Assembly (NCBI RefSeq): GCF_009604385.1
Contig: NZ_WEGJ01000002.1
Span: forward strand, 248,001-312,000
Origin: Streptomyces smaragdinus
GTDB lineage: Bacteria > Actinomycetota > Actinomycetes > Streptomycetales > Streptomycetaceae
Length of the DNA: 64,000 nt
Direction of reading: 5' to 3'
A model generated the notes under the pieces. It was not told the origin of the DNA. It worked only from the letters and a program-made list of their open reading frames with translations, and did no database searches. Below are positions 8,304 through 17,080 of this stretch, one piece after another. The position numbers and the translations under genes were made by a program. Position 1 is the stretch's first letter. Each line of letters begins with the position of its first letter.

Positions 8304-8433
8304 CGGGCGCGCTGCTGCGTCCGTGCCGCCGGCCGCCGGGATCGGCGTCGAGGAAGGCCCCCGTGTCGTCGGTGACGACCCAGGGCGCAACGGTGGTGTA
8401 GCCCGGCGGTGCGGCGTTGGTCTGCTCGGACAT
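8290..8433 (-). pseudogene. VOC/glyoxalase-family protein, N-terminal remnant
   Basis: The frame from 8433 reads MSEQTNAAPPGYTTVAPWVV and TDDTGAFLD. That is the standard start of actinobacterial PhnB/VOC proteins (next expected: FVTEAFGAEEL). After about 30 residues the family sequence stops and only Arg/Gly-rich frame remains to a stop near 8290. The 3' end overlaps the end of the DUF305 gene, so the rest was deleted. Confidence 0.7.
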
Positions 8434-8580
8434 CAAGGTCCTCTTTTTTGCCGGTGTCGGTTGCGAGCATCGACGATAGGCGCGGGTGAAACGGCGGCAG
8501 CCCCGGGACCGCGACCTGCCCCGTACCGGCTTCGCGGAAATCCGGGTGCAAGGTGACGGCGGCTGGTGTGCAATCGGGGG

Positions 8581-9471
8581 ATGGCGATCACGACCAGCAC
8601 ACCGTCGGTCGAGGAACTCGACGCAGTGGTACGGGTGTTGAGCGCATGGCAGAGCGACGATCGGCGCGCGGAGCTGCACCCGGGGGACATCGGCTGGTTC
8701 CGGCGCTTCGGCGCGGAGCGGACGGCGGACGCCATCCGGCTGTGGAGCCGGGGCGGGCAGGTGCTGGCGGTCGGGCTGCTGGACGGACCGGACGTGCTGC
8801 GGCTGGAGTTCGTGCCGGACGCGATGCACGACGAGGAGCTGGCGCGGCGGGTGGCCGAGGACGCTTCGGCGCCGCGGCGCGGTGTGCTGCCGGAGGGCGA
8901 GGCGTATGTGGCCGCCCCGCCGGGCGCGCTCGTCCGGCAGGCCCTGGTGCGGGGCGGCTGGGAGGACGACGCGGCCTGGACACCGCTGCGCCGTGACCTC
9001 GGCGAGCCCGTACCGGATCCCGGCGTGCACATCGAGGTGGTCGGGCCGGAGCAGGCGGCCGAGCGGACCGCGGTCCAGCGGTCGGCGTTCGCCGCCTCCA
9101 CGTTCACCGTCGACCGCTGGCACACGATGGCCGCAGCCCCTCCGTACGCCGCCGCGCGCTGCCTGCTCGCCCGCGACGACCGGGGCGACCCGGTGGCCGC
9201 CGTGACGGTGTGGTCGGCGGGCGCAGGCCGGCCGGGGATGATCGAACCGATGGGCGTGCACGCGGACCACCGCGGTCACGGCTACGGCCGGGCGATCACC
9301 CTCGCCGCGGCGCGCGCACTCCGGGCGCTGGGTTCGTCCGGCGTCGTCGTGGATACGCCGAGCTCCAACACCGCCGCCGTCGCCACGTACCGGTCGGCGG
9401 GGCTGCGGCGGCTGCCGGAGGTCCGGGATCTGCGCCGCTCCGGTATCCGCGGGCCAGTACCAGGGCGCTAG
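8581..9471 (+). CDS. GNAT family N-acetyltransferase
   Basis: This is a 296-aa cytoplasmic protein with a C-terminal GNAT domain that uses acetyl-CoA: GMIEPMGVHADHRGHGYGRAI supplies the acyl-CoA pyrophosphate loop (R/Q-x-x-G-x-G/A form HRGHGYGRA), followed by the TPSSNTAAVATYRSAGL helix. The first 150 residues have weaker GNAT character and may be a degenerate second copy. The ATG at 8581 follows a G-rich run; a GTG at 8566 is an alternative. The acceptor is unknown. It ends 10 bases before the HAD gene and is probably cotranscribed with it. Confidence 0.85.
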   Translation: MAITTSTPSVEELDAVVRVLSAWQSDDRRAELHPGDIGWFRRFGAERTADAIRLWSRGGQVLAVGLLDGPDVLRLEFVPDAMHDEELARRVAEDASAPRRGVLPEGEAYVAAPPGALVRQALVRGGWEDDAAWTPLRRDLGEPVPDPGVHIEVVGPEQAAERTAVQRSAFAASTFTVDRWHTMAAAPPYAAARCLLARDDRGDPVAAVTVWSAGAGRPGMIEPMGVHADHRGHGYGRAITLAAARALRALGSSGVVVDTPSSNTAAVATYRSAGLRRLPEVRDLRRSGIRGPVPGR

Positions 9472-9481
9472 GGTCCTGGTC

Positions 9482-10201
9482 ATGCCCATCACAGCGGTCA
9501 TCTTCGACTTCTTCGGGACCCTCACCCCCAGCACACCGGCGCACGTCTGGGACGAGAACGCCGCGCGGAGCGCTGCCCCTCTCGGCATCCCGGCCCGTAC
9601 CTGGCGTACGGCTCTGGACGCTTCGTTCCCCGAGCGGGCGACCGGGAGCCTGGGCGATCTGACGGAGACCTTTCGCACGCTCGCGCTCCGCAGCGGAGCC
9701 GAGCCGGACGACGAAGCCCTCGAAGCCGCCTGCACCGCACGGCTGGCCGCGCAACGCGAGCTGTATGTACTGCGCGACGACGCGGTCCCCACACTGACCG
9801 CGCTGCGCGCCCGGGGGCTGCGCGTGGGTGTGCTGAGCGACTGCACCACGGAGCTGGCCCGGACCTGGTCACAGCTGCCGGTCGCCGAGCTGGTCGACGC
9901 ACGGGTGCTCTCCTGCGAAGAGGGCCGGCGCAAGCCCGACCCGGAACTCTTCCACCTGATCGCACGTCACCTCGGTGCCGCCACCCGGGACTGCCTCTAC
10001 ATCGGCGACGGCGGAGGGCACGAACTCACCGGCGCCACCGACTGCGGCATGCGGGCGTTCATGCTCCGGGCCACGGACTGGGCCGACAACGACGCCCACG
10101 CCCGCGAGGACGACTGGCCCGGCCCGTACGTCTCCACGCTGACCGACGTTCCAGCCCTCGTGGAGCCGTCGCCGACGGTCACCGGTCAGCCGTCCGCCTG
10201 A
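9482..10201 (+). CDS. HAD family hydrolase
   Basis: This is a 239-aa haloacid-dehalogenase-type phosphatase. The four HAD motifs are present: motif I FDFFGTLTP (the nucleophile Asp retained in IFDFFGT, with F replacing the usual second Asp), motif II GVLSDCTTEL, motif III RRKPDPELF with its Lys, and motif IV YIGDGGGHEL. The missing second Asp of DxDGT makes a dehalogenase-like rather than phosphatase reaction conceivable. It follows the GNAT gene closely. Its 3' end overlaps the converging histidine kinase gene by 23 bases. Confidence 0.85.
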   Translation: MPITAVIFDFFGTLTPSTPAHVWDENAARSAAPLGIPARTWRTALDASFPERATGSLGDLTETFRTLALRSGAEPDDEALEAACTARLAAQRELYVLRDDAVPTLTALRARGLRVGVLSDCTTELARTWSQLPVAELVDARVLSCEEGRRKPDPELFHLIARHLGAATRDCLYIGDGGGHELTGATDCGMRAFMLRATDWADNDAHAREDDWPGPYVSTLTDVPALVEPSPTVTGQPSA

Positions 10202-11264
10202 ACCGTACGGTGACCGACAGGCCCCCCTCGGAGGGCGCGTCGGCGGTGAGGGTGGCGCCGTGGGCCCGGGTGACGGCGTCGACGATGGCCAGGCCGAGGC
10301 CGTAGCCCTCGTGGCGGGCGGGTGCCAGTTTCTGGAAGGGGTGGAACAGGCGCGGGATCTGCTCGGCGTGGACGACGGGACCGCTGTTGGTGACGGTCAG
10401 GGTTGCCTCGGTGCCGGAAGCGCCGGTGGTGAGTTCCATGCGGCCGTTCGGATGGTTGTGGCGCAGCGCGTTGTCCATGAGGTTGGTGACCAGGCTTTCG
10501 ATCAGTCCCGGATCCCCGGCCGTCACGGCAGGCATCAGGTGCGTGACGAGGTCGATGTCCCTGGCCGCGGCCTGGTCGCGGCGGGAGGCGAGCACTCCCT
10601 CGACGACCTGGGTGAGGTCCACGGTGTCCCGGCGGGTCACGCCGCGCTCGCTGGTGGCCAGGGCGAGCAGCGCCCGGACGAGCCGCTCCTGGTGTTCGCC
10701 GAGGGCGAGTGCCTCGCGGCAGACCGAGCGCAGGGTGCCGGCGTCGGTGTCGGGGTCAGCGAGGGTGACCTCGAGGAGGGTGCGCAGGCCGGCGAGGGGG
10801 GTGCGCAGTTCGTGGGAGGCGTTGGCGACGAAGTGGCGTTGGGCGTCGAAGGAGGCTTGGAGGCGGGCGAACAGGTCGTCGAGAGTGTGGCCGAGTTCGG
10901 TCAGCTCGTCCGTGGGTTCGCCGAGGTCGAGGCGCCGGTGGAGGTCGCCCGCGGAGATGCTCCGGGCGGTGGCGGTGATGGCGCGCAGTGGGCGCAGGAA
11001 CCGGTCGGCGACGTACCGGCCGAGGGCCAGGGCGACGGGAATCAGGACGACCAGGGCGACGGCGGATCCGGTGACGACCTGCGTCAGGCTGAGCCCGCGT
11101 CCGGTTCCGGTGGTCACACCCGGTGAGGGGTGGCCCTTGGGCGTGCCCGCGTCGAGGCTGACGAGCGGGACGATCACCAGGAGGAGTACGAAGACCCCGG
11201 CGGCGTAGACGCCCGCCGCGTAGGCGAGTGCGAGCCGGGTACGCAGGGGCTGCCGGGAGGTCAT
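10179..11264 (-). CDS. Sensor histidine kinase
   Basis: This is a 361-aa membrane sensor kinase. Two transmembrane segments (about 11-36 and 63-83) flank a short extracytoplasmic loop of about 25 residues; a HAMP domain follows (86-138), then HisKA with phosphoacceptor His151 in FVANASHELRTPL, and HATPase_c with an N box (LVTNLMDNALRHN) and a G box (GYGLGLAIV). The small sensor loop suggests detection of a membrane event such as an antibiotic rather than a large ligand. Its ATG overlaps the stop of the response regulator (ATGA), so the two are translationally coupled. The ABC exporter across the divergent intergenic region is the likely target. Confidence 0.92.
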   Translation of the reverse strand: MTSRQPLRTRLALAYAAGVYAAGVFVLLLVIVPLVSLDAGTPKGHPSPGVTTGTGRGLSLTQVVTGSAVALVVLIPVALALGRYVADRFLRPLRAITATARSISAGDLHRRLDLGEPTDELTELGHTLDDLFARLQASFDAQRHFVANASHELRTPLAGLRTLLEVTLADPDTDAGTLRSVCREALALGEHQERLVRALLALATSERGVTRRDTVDLTQVVEGVLASRRDQAAARDIDLVTHLMPAVTAGDPGLIESLVTNLMDNALRHNHPNGRMELTTGASGTEATLTVTNSGPVVHAEQIPRLFHPFQKLAPARHEGYGLGLAIVDAVTRAHGATLTADAPSEGGLSVTVRFRRTADR

Positions 11265-11923
11265 GACGGTCCGATCCGGTAGCCGCCCTCGCGGACGGTC
11301 TCGATCACGCGCGGGTCGCCGAGTTTGGCCCGCAGCCGGTGCATGGTGTGCTTGACGGCGCTGCTGAAGGGGTCGGCGGCCTCGTCCCAGACGCGTTCGA
11401 GGAGTTCCTCGGCGGAGATGACCAGGCCGGGTGCGGCGAGCAGGCATTCCAGGAGGGCGAACTCCTTGGGGCTCAGCTCGAGGCGCCGTCCGGCCCGCGA
11501 CGCGGTGCGGCGGGCCGGGTCGAGGGCGATGTCCCCGTACGCCAGGGTGGGCGGCAGCGGCGGGGTGGCGCGGCGGGCCAGGGCGCGGACACGGGCGACG
11601 AGTTCGGCGAAGGCGAACGGTTTGGGGAGGTAGTCGTCGGCGCCGAGGCCGAGCCCGGTGACGCGGTCCTCGACGGCGGCGGAGGCCGTGAGCATCAGGA
11701 CGCGGGTCGCGCAGCGGCCGTGGGCGAGCCGCCGGCAGATGTCGTCCCCGTGGACGCCGGGCAGGTCGCGGTCGAGGATCACCACGTCGTAGCGGGTGAC
11801 GGCCAGCCGGTCCAGGGCGGCGGTCCCGTCCAGCACGACGTCGACGGCCATGCCCTCGTGGCGCAGGCCGTTGCCGATGGAGCGGGCGAGGACCTCGAAG
11901 TCCTCGACGACGAGGACCCTCAC
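11261..11923 (-). CDS. OmpR/PhoB-type response regulator
   Basis: This is a 220-aa two-domain regulator. The receiver domain has acidic residues at 7-8 (VVEDFE), phosphoacceptor Asp51 (VVILDRDLPG), and the conserved Lys in DDYLPKPF. The C-terminal winged helix shows LELSPKEFALLECLL and VKHTMHRLRAKLGDP followed by VREGGYRIG, typical of OmpR/PhoB DNA-binding domains. It starts at a GTG. It is cotranscribed with the kinase and divergent from the ABC transporter operon; a 19-bp inverted repeat between them is a candidate binding site. Confidence 0.92.
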   Translation of the reverse strand: MRVLVVEDFEVLARSIGNGLRHEGMAVDVVLDGTAALDRLAVTRYDVVILDRDLPGVHGDDICRRLAHGRCATRVLMLTASAAVEDRVTGLGLGADDYLPKPFAFAELVARVRALARRATPPLPPTLAYGDIALDPARRTASRAGRRLELSPKEFALLECLLAAPGLVISAEELLERVWDEAADPFSSAVKHTMHRLRAKLGDPRVIETVREGGYRIGPS

Positions 11924-12010
11924 CGCCCCCCACCGCCGGTCGTCGTGGGGGAGGGGCGGCCGGACCGGTCCGCGGGTCGAGGTGGCATGCGCCCAAGATG
12001 CCAGATCCCC

Positions 12011-12051
12011 GGTCGCAGCCGGGTCGCGGCCGCCGCGACCCGGCTGCGACC
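12011..12051. promoter_or_regulatory. Long perfect inverted repeat between two-component and ABC operons
   Basis: Two 19-base arms (starting GGTCGCAGCCGGGTCGCGG) with a 3-base loop lie between divergent starts at 11923 and 12075. Each arm itself contains a GGTCGC-type half-site repeated about ten bases apart, so the structure offers four half-sites, as expected for OmpR-type dimers. It could instead form a cruciform or act as a divergent transcription insulator. Confidence 0.6.
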
Positions 12052-12074
12052 AAGTGCCGCGTACAACCGTCGGC

Positions 12075-13028
12075 ATGAGCGAATTTCGAGTCGTGAGCGC
12101 CCCGGAGATCGTCGTTTCCGGACTGCGCAAGCGGTACGGGCGCAAACCGGCCCTCGACGGCATGTCCTTCACCGTCCGCCCGGGCGTGGTGACCGGCTTC
12201 GTGGGGCCGAACGGGGCCGGGAAGTCCACCACGATGCGCGTGATCCTCGGTCTGGACGCGGTCGACGAGGGCATCGCCCTGATCGGGGGCCGGCCGTACC
12301 GCAGCCTGCGGTGTCCGCCCAGGCACGTCGGTTCGCTGCTGGACGCGGCGTCACCGCACCCCGGTCGCAGCGGGCGCGGCCACCTGCTGTGGCTGGCGCA
12401 CGCGCAGGGGCTGTCCGCGCGGCGGGTGGACCAGGTGATCGAGCTCGTCGGCCTGGCCCCGGTCGCGCGGCGCGCGGCCGGCGGCTACTCGCTGGGAATG
12501 CGCCAGCGGCTCGGGATCGCCGCGGCCGTGCTGGGCGACCCGCCGGTCGTCGTGCTCGACGAGCCGTTCAACGGCATGGACCCCGACGGCATCATCTGGA
12601 TGCGCGGATTCCTGCGGTCACTGGCCGCGCAGGGCCGCGCCGTGCTCGTCTCCAGTCACCTGATGAGCGAGTTGCAGGACACGGCCGGCCATCTCGTCGT
12701 CGCCGGACGCGGCAGGGCCCTCGCCGACGCCGGCGTGGCCGAGCTGATCGCGGGCGCCTCCCGCAACCGGGTGGCTCTGCGGACCACGGCCACGACGAAC
12801 GCGACGCGGGTCCTCGCGCGGGCCGGCGCGAGCGTTACGGCCACCGGCCCCGGCACCCTGACCGTCTCCGGCCTGCCCGCGGACCGGATCGTGACGCTCC
12901 TGGGCCGGAGCGAGGTGCCGTTTACCGAGGTGTCGGCACACCGTGCCACCCTCGAGGACGTCTACCTCGAACTCACCCGCGAGGCAGTCGAGTTCCGTGC
13001 CACGACGCCTGCGGAGGTCTCGCGGTGA
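12075..13028 (+). CDS. ABC transporter ATP-binding protein
   Basis: This is a 317-aa ATPase of the DrrA/ABC-2 exporter type. It has Walker A GPNGAGKST, a YSLGMRQRLG signature, Walker B VVVLDEPFNGMDP and the switch His in VLVSSHL. An IVVSGLRKRYG start and a C-terminal extension (about 230-317, ending AHRATLEDVYLELT) are typical of peptide, drug or lantibiotic exporters. Its stop overlaps the permease start (GTGA). The Q-loop segment is unusual (SLLDAASPHPGRSGRGHLLW). It probably powers export by the two permeases downstream under control of the divergent two-component system. Confidence 0.92.
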   Translation: MSEFRVVSAPEIVVSGLRKRYGRKPALDGMSFTVRPGVVTGFVGPNGAGKSTTMRVILGLDAVDEGIALIGGRPYRSLRCPPRHVGSLLDAASPHPGRSGRGHLLWLAHAQGLSARRVDQVIELVGLAPVARRAAGGYSLGMRQRLGIAAAVLGDPPVVVLDEPFNGMDPDGIIWMRGFLRSLAAQGRAVLVSSHLMSELQDTAGHLVVAGRGRALADAGVAELIAGASRNRVALRTTATTNATRVLARAGASVTATGPGTLTVSGLPADRIVTLLGRSEVPFTEVSAHRATLEDVYLELTREAVEFRATTPAEVSR

Positions 13029-14506
13029 CCGCCGGCTTCGCCCGCGTACTGCACGCGGAGTGGACCAAGTTCACGACCGTACGAGCCTGGGTGACGGGCA
13101 CGGTGACCGCGGCACTGATGCTGGTGCTGTTCGCCCTGCTCGCCGGGATCAGCAGCGACCAGAAGGGCTCGCCGCCCGTACCGACCGGACCGGGCGGCGA
13201 ACCGGTGGCCGACAGCTTCTACTTCGTGCACCGGCCGCTGACCGGCAACGGCAGCATCACCGTCTCCGTGTCCGCGCTCGACAGCAGCATCCCCGAGGGG
13301 CCCGGCGAGCTACGGCCCGGCACCGTGCCGTGGGCGAAGGCCGGACTCATCATCAGGCGGAGCACCCGCCAGGGATCCCCCTACGCGGCGATCATGACCA
13401 CCGGCAGCCACGGCGTACGGATGCAGGACAGCTACGTCAACGACACCGCCGGCCCTCCCGGCCCCGCCTCCGCCCGGTCCGTCCGACGGCTGCGGCTGGA
13501 CCGGGCGGGCGACACGATCACCGGCTACACCTCCGCCGACGGCACGCACTGGACCACGGTGGGCACCACACACGTGAGCGGCCTCGGCCCGACCCCGCAG
13601 GCCGGGCTGTTCGTCGCGTCCCCGCCCGTCGCGGACGGCATGGGTACGGCCGGCACCGTGTCCACGTCCGTCTTCGGGGACCTCCGCGTCCGGGGGGCCG
13701 GGGGCAGATGGACTGGTGACCAGGTCGGCGCCGGCTCCCCGAGCTTCGCCGGCTACCCGGCGGGCAGGTCGGGCTCGTACACGGAATCCGACGGCCTGTT
13801 CACCGTGACCGGCGCCGGCGACATCGCGCCCGCCGTCCGCGACACCCTGCCCGCCGGCGGCACCCTCGGCGACATCCTCACCGGTACGTTCGCCGCGCTC
13901 GTCGCGGTCATCGTCGTGGGTGCGCTGTTCGTCACCACGGAATACCGGACGAACCTGATCCGCACCACCCTCGCCGCTGCCCCGAAACGGACCCACGTAC
14001 TGATGGCCAAGGCGATCGTACTGGGAGGCGTCACCTTCGCCGCCGGGCTGACGGGAACACTCGTCGCGGGCCCGCTCGGCGAACACCTCGCCCGGGCCAA
14101 CGGCGTCTACATCTTCCCGGTGACCTCTTCGACCGGACTGCGGGTGGCGCTCGGGACCGCGGCGCTCCTCGCGACCGCCTCGGTCCTGGCCCTGTCCGCC
14201 GGTACGATCCTCCGGCACGGCGCCGGCGCGGTCACCGCCGTCACCGTGGCCGTCGTGCTGCCGTACCTCCTCACCGTCATCCCGTTCGTACCCGCGAGCA
14301 CGGCGAACCGGCTGACCCGGGTGACACCGGCCGCGGCCTTCGCCGTCCAGCAGACACTGGTGCCGCATCACCAGGTCACGGGCAACTACACGCCGTACAA
14401 CGGCTACTGGCCCCTTCCGCCGTGGGCCGGATTCGCGGTCCTGGCCGGCTATACGGCGGTGAGCCTGTCCGCGGCCGCCGTCCTGCTCCGCAGGAGGGAC
14501 GCATGA
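13025..14506 (+). CDS. ABC-2 type permease with inserted lectin-fold domain
   Basis: This is a 493-aa membrane protein. After LHAEWTKFTTVRAW and a first transmembrane helix (about 18-40) there is a large extracytoplasmic insert (about 50-250), followed by five further hydrophobic segments including the FVTTEYRTNLIRTTLAAAP motif of ABC-2 permeases. The insert has ADSFYFVHRPL, WAKAGLIIRRSTRQGSPYAA, VRRLRLDRAGDTITGYTSAD, GTHWTTVGT and AGLFVAS, which match the concanavalin-like DUF1349 fold that binds sugars in other proteins. It overlaps both neighbours by 4 bases, so the three-gene operon is tightly coupled. The insert may recognise substrate or cell-wall ligand outside the membrane. Confidence 0.85.
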   Translation: MTAGFARVLHAEWTKFTTVRAWVTGTVTAALMLVLFALLAGISSDQKGSPPVPTGPGGEPVADSFYFVHRPLTGNGSITVSVSALDSSIPEGPGELRPGTVPWAKAGLIIRRSTRQGSPYAAIMTTGSHGVRMQDSYVNDTAGPPGPASARSVRRLRLDRAGDTITGYTSADGTHWTTVGTTHVSGLGPTPQAGLFVASPPVADGMGTAGTVSTSVFGDLRVRGAGGRWTGDQVGAGSPSFAGYPAGRSGSYTESDGLFTVTGAGDIAPAVRDTLPAGGTLGDILTGTFAALVAVIVVGALFVTTEYRTNLIRTTLAAAPKRTHVLMAKAIVLGGVTFAAGLTGTLVAGPLGEHLARANGVYIFPVTSSTGLRVALGTAALLATASVLALSAGTILRHGAGAVTAVTVAVVLPYLLTVIPFVPASTANRLTRVTPAAAFAVQQTLVPHHQVTGNYTPYNGYWPLPPWAGFAVLAGYTAVSLSAAAVLLRRRDA

Positions 14507-15213
14507 CCAGGGCCCTGCACGCGGAGTGGACGAAGCTCCGGACCGTCCCCGGCCCCCTGTGGCTGCTGCTCGGCGCCGTCGCGGCGACAGTGGCGCTGAG
14601 CGCCGGGGCGGCGTCGGTCGTCAGGTGTACGTCCGCCGGCTGCGGCGGCGACCTGACCGGCGTCAGCCTCGTCGGGGTCCGGCTCGGCCAGGCGCCGGTC
14701 GCCGTCCTGGCCGTGCTGGTCATTACCGGGGAGTACGGCTCGGGCATGATCCGCACCACCCTGACGGCGGTGCCGCGGCGGGCCGCCGTCCTCGCGGCCA
14801 AGGCCGTGATCCTCACCGGTGCCGTGGCCGTCACCGGGACCGTCGCCGTGCTCGGGTCGCTGCTCGCCGGGCGGGCCATCCTGCCCGGGGCCGGTGGTGA
14901 CTTGACGGACGGTGCCGTCGCCGGGCCGGTCCTCCACCTGGTCCTGATCGCCCTTCTCGGCCTCGGCATCGCGACTGCCGTACGGGATTCCGCCACCGGC
15001 ATCGGGATTGTCCTTGGCCTGCTCTACGTCGTCCCCCTTCTCTCCCTGGCCGTCGGCGACCCGCACTGGCAGCGCGTACTCCGGAGGATCGCGCCGATGA
15101 GCGCCGGGCTCGGCCCGCCCCTCAGCCCCTGGGCCGGCCTCGGCGCGACCGCCGGGTGGGCCGCCGCGGCGCTGCTGGCCGGCGGCCTGCTGCTGTGCGG
15201 GCGCGACGCGTGA
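14503..15213 (+). CDS. ABC-2 type permease subunit
   Basis: This 236-aa protein has about six transmembrane helices and begins with the same LHAEWTKLRTVPG motif as the upstream permease, followed by ITGEYGSGMIRTTLTAVPRR, the cytoplasmic coupling helix of this permease type. It lacks the lectin-like insert, so the exporter is probably a heterodimer of one decorated and one plain permease. Its ATG overlaps the preceding stop. Confidence 0.88.
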   Translation: MTRALHAEWTKLRTVPGPLWLLLGAVAATVALSAGAASVVRCTSAGCGGDLTGVSLVGVRLGQAPVAVLAVLVITGEYGSGMIRTTLTAVPRRAAVLAAKAVILTGAVAVTGTVAVLGSLLAGRAILPGAGGDLTDGAVAGPVLHLVLIALLGLGIATAVRDSATGIGIVLGLLYVVPLLSLAVGDPHWQRVLRRIAPMSAGLGPPLSPWAGLGATAGWAAAALLAGGLLLCGRDA

Positions 15214-15345
15214 GAATCCTCTCCGGGCCCGTCCCGGCTTCTGGCGCAAACGGCCGCACGGGCTCATGGACCGGTAGTAGCGTGTCGGGTTCCTGTCATA
15301 GCCGTACGAGGGCCGGCAGTCGGGCCCGCTCCTCCCGGGGGATTC

Positions 15346-15846
15346 ATGAGGAAGCGTCACATCCGTGCCGTAGCCATGTGCGCGATCGTGCTCGTCGCCC
15401 TGACCGGAGCCCGCCGCTCCGGCGGCGGCGGGTGCGACGACGGTGGGAGCCACGGGAGTTCGTCGAGCAGTTCGTCGGGCGGATCCGGCTCCGACTCGTC
15501 CGATGCCACCTCCGGCGGTACGGACCCGACCACCGACCCCGGTGGCATCCCCGGCGACGAGTCGGCCGGCCCCTGGGGAGAGGTCACGGTCGCGGACTGC
15601 ACGCTCGGCCCGGAAGGGCTGCGGGCGGTGGTGCGCTTCGCCAATCCGATCAGCGTCTACCAGACCATCGACGTCACCGTCGACTTCAGCGAGCACGGCA
15701 AGAAGCTCGCCACCGGCACGGCGTCCGTCTACGCGGAGGCGGGGCAGGCCGGGGAGGAGGTGCTGGAGCCCGTCGCGCTCGACCTGGACACGAGCGGGCC
15801 CGCGCGCTCGGTGTCATGCGCGGTCACGTCGGTGGCGACCGAGTAG
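15346..15846 (+). CDS. Secreted protein with Ser/Gly linker and FxLYD-like domain
   Basis: This is a 166-aa exported protein. A hydrophobic signal (AVAMCAIVLVALTGA) is followed by a low-complexity Ser/Gly/Asp linker (about 35-75) and a C-terminal beta domain (about 78-166) containing CTLGPEGLRAVVRFANP, VDVTVDF-like strands and a second Cys near the end, which resembles FxLYD-like extracellular domains. The position of a lipobox Cys is taken by Arg/Ser (TGARRSGGGGC), so it may be a secreted protein derived from a lipoprotein. GGGG precedes the ATG. It converges on and overlaps the small membrane gene at 15824. Confidence 0.6.
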   Translation: MRKRHIRAVAMCAIVLVALTGARRSGGGGCDDGGSHGSSSSSSSGGSGSDSSDATSGGTDPTTDPGGIPGDESAGPWGEVTVADCTLGPEGLRAVVRFANPISVYQTIDVTVDFSEHGKKLATGTASVYAEAGQAGEEVLEPVALDLDTSGPARSVSCAVTSVATE

Positions 15847-16006
15847 CCCGGCGCCGGCTCCGCCGTTTCAGCTCGGCGCCTGCGATCAGGAACAACACGA
15901 TCGTGATGCTGATCGCCGCAATGACGTTCATGACGTCGGTGGCGGTCAGGAACCAGACCACGGCGAGGCCGGCGACAAGACAGGCGACGACGACCCCTCT
16001 GTTCAT
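15824..16006 (-). CDS. Small two-helix membrane protein
   Basis: This 60-aa protein consists of two hydrophobic helices (GVVVACLVAGLAVVWFL and VIAAISITIVLFLIAGA) and a basic C-terminal tail (LKRRSRRRATR), predicting a hairpin in the membrane with cytoplasmic ends. An upstream in-frame GTG/ATG would add ten residues. It overlaps the 3' end of the secreted-protein gene. The function is unknown. Confidence 0.5.
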   Translation of the reverse strand: MNRGVVVACLVAGLAVVWFLTATDVMNVIAAISITIVLFLIAGAELKRRSRRRATRSPPT

Positions 16007-16039
16007 CGCGGACCGCCCGACACGCTCACCGGGCACGGC

Positions 16040-16313
16040 CCCGGGGACGCCGGACGGCGCCCGTCGCTCTCGGATCCGCGGCTGCGGGTGCCGGAATTCA
16101 CCATGCCGGACCGAGATTCACTGCTCTTCGCATCACGAATCCTCACGCTTCGGCTGTACACCCTCGGCAAGTACAAAATTGAAGCGCACCCGGCACCGGG
16201 AACCGTCGTGCGACACGAAGGGAACGGCCCGCGAGACGAACCGAAGGATCACGCGGCCCGGGCAGGCCCTAATCGTGTTGACCGCCCCCGCCGGGCAATG
16301 CTGAAGTCGGCGC
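16040..16313. other. Intergenic stretch, no gene seen
   Basis: About 270 bases with lower GC than its surroundings. No convincing coding frame; it presumably holds promoters for the methyltransferase and the small membrane gene. Confidence 0.4.
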
Positions 16314-17054
16314 GTGGACAGCATCCCCGCCAACCGGCGGCTCTGGAACCAGATCAGCAGCGCCTACCAGCACGAACACGACCCGCAAATCGGTGCCGCA
16401 CCCCGGCTGTGGGGCATGTACTCCATCCCCGACGAGCACCTGAACGCCCTGGGCGACGTCACCGGCAAGCGCGTCCTCGAACTCGGCTGCGGCGCCGGCC
16501 AGTGGTCCGGGGCGCTCGTCGCCGAGGGCGCCGACGTGGTCGGGATTGACCTGTCCGAAGCCCAGCTCGCCGCGGCCGCCCGGGCGATGGGAGCGGCCCG
16601 GTACCCGCTGGTGCAAGGCGCCGCCGAACACCTCCCCTTCGCCGACGACAGCTTCGACCTGGTGTTCTGCGACTTCGGCGGCCTCAGCTGGGCGCCCCCG
16701 CACCTGGCCGTCCCGCAGGCCGCACGCGTCCTGCGCCGAGGCGGGCGCCTGGTGTTCAACGTCGCCAGCCCGTGGTTCGAGGCCTGCTACGACGAGACCG
16801 CAGCCCGCGTGACGACGACGCTGCAGAAGGACTACTTCGGGCTGAACACCATCGCCGAGGACGACGGCGCGATCAGCTATCAGCTCACCTACGGCGGCTG
16901 GGTCAGGGTCCTGCGCGGCGCGGGTCTCGTCATTGACGACCTCATCGAGCCCCGGCCCGACGCCGCAACACCCAACGGCTACAACGAAACCGACCCACCC
17001 GACTGGGGGCACCGCTGGCCGGCGGAACTGCTCTGGGTGACCCACAAACCGTAG
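16314..17054 (+). CDS. Class I SAM-dependent methyltransferase
   Basis: This is a 246-aa cytoplasmic methyltransferase. Motif I is VLELGCGAGQWSGAL (residues about 54-68), followed by the acidic VVGIDLSEAQL, post-I AEHLPFADDSFDLVFCDFG and motif III RVLRRGGRLVFNVASPW. That is the Methyltransf_11 pattern. The N-terminus RRLWNQISSAYQ is common in small-molecule methyltransferases. Substrate unknown. The GTG start is the only reasonable one. The next gene converges on it, 26 bases away. Confidence 0.88.
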   Translation: MDSIPANRRLWNQISSAYQHEHDPQIGAAPRLWGMYSIPDEHLNALGDVTGKRVLELGCGAGQWSGALVAEGADVVGIDLSEAQLAAAARAMGAARYPLVQGAAEHLPFADDSFDLVFCDFGGLSWAPPHLAVPQAARVLRRGGRLVFNVASPWFEACYDETAARVTTTLQKDYFGLNTIAEDDGAISYQLTYGGWVRVLRGAGLVIDDLIEPRPDAATPNGYNETDPPDWGHRWPAELLWVTHKP

Positions 17055-17080
17055 GACCGCTGCATTTACGCGCAGAACGT

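Noticed and set aside
11339..13024. A long upstream extension of the first ABC permease frame
   Set aside because: It runs antisense to the response regulator and through the ATPase in another frame; GTG 13025 overlapping the ATPase stop is the real start.
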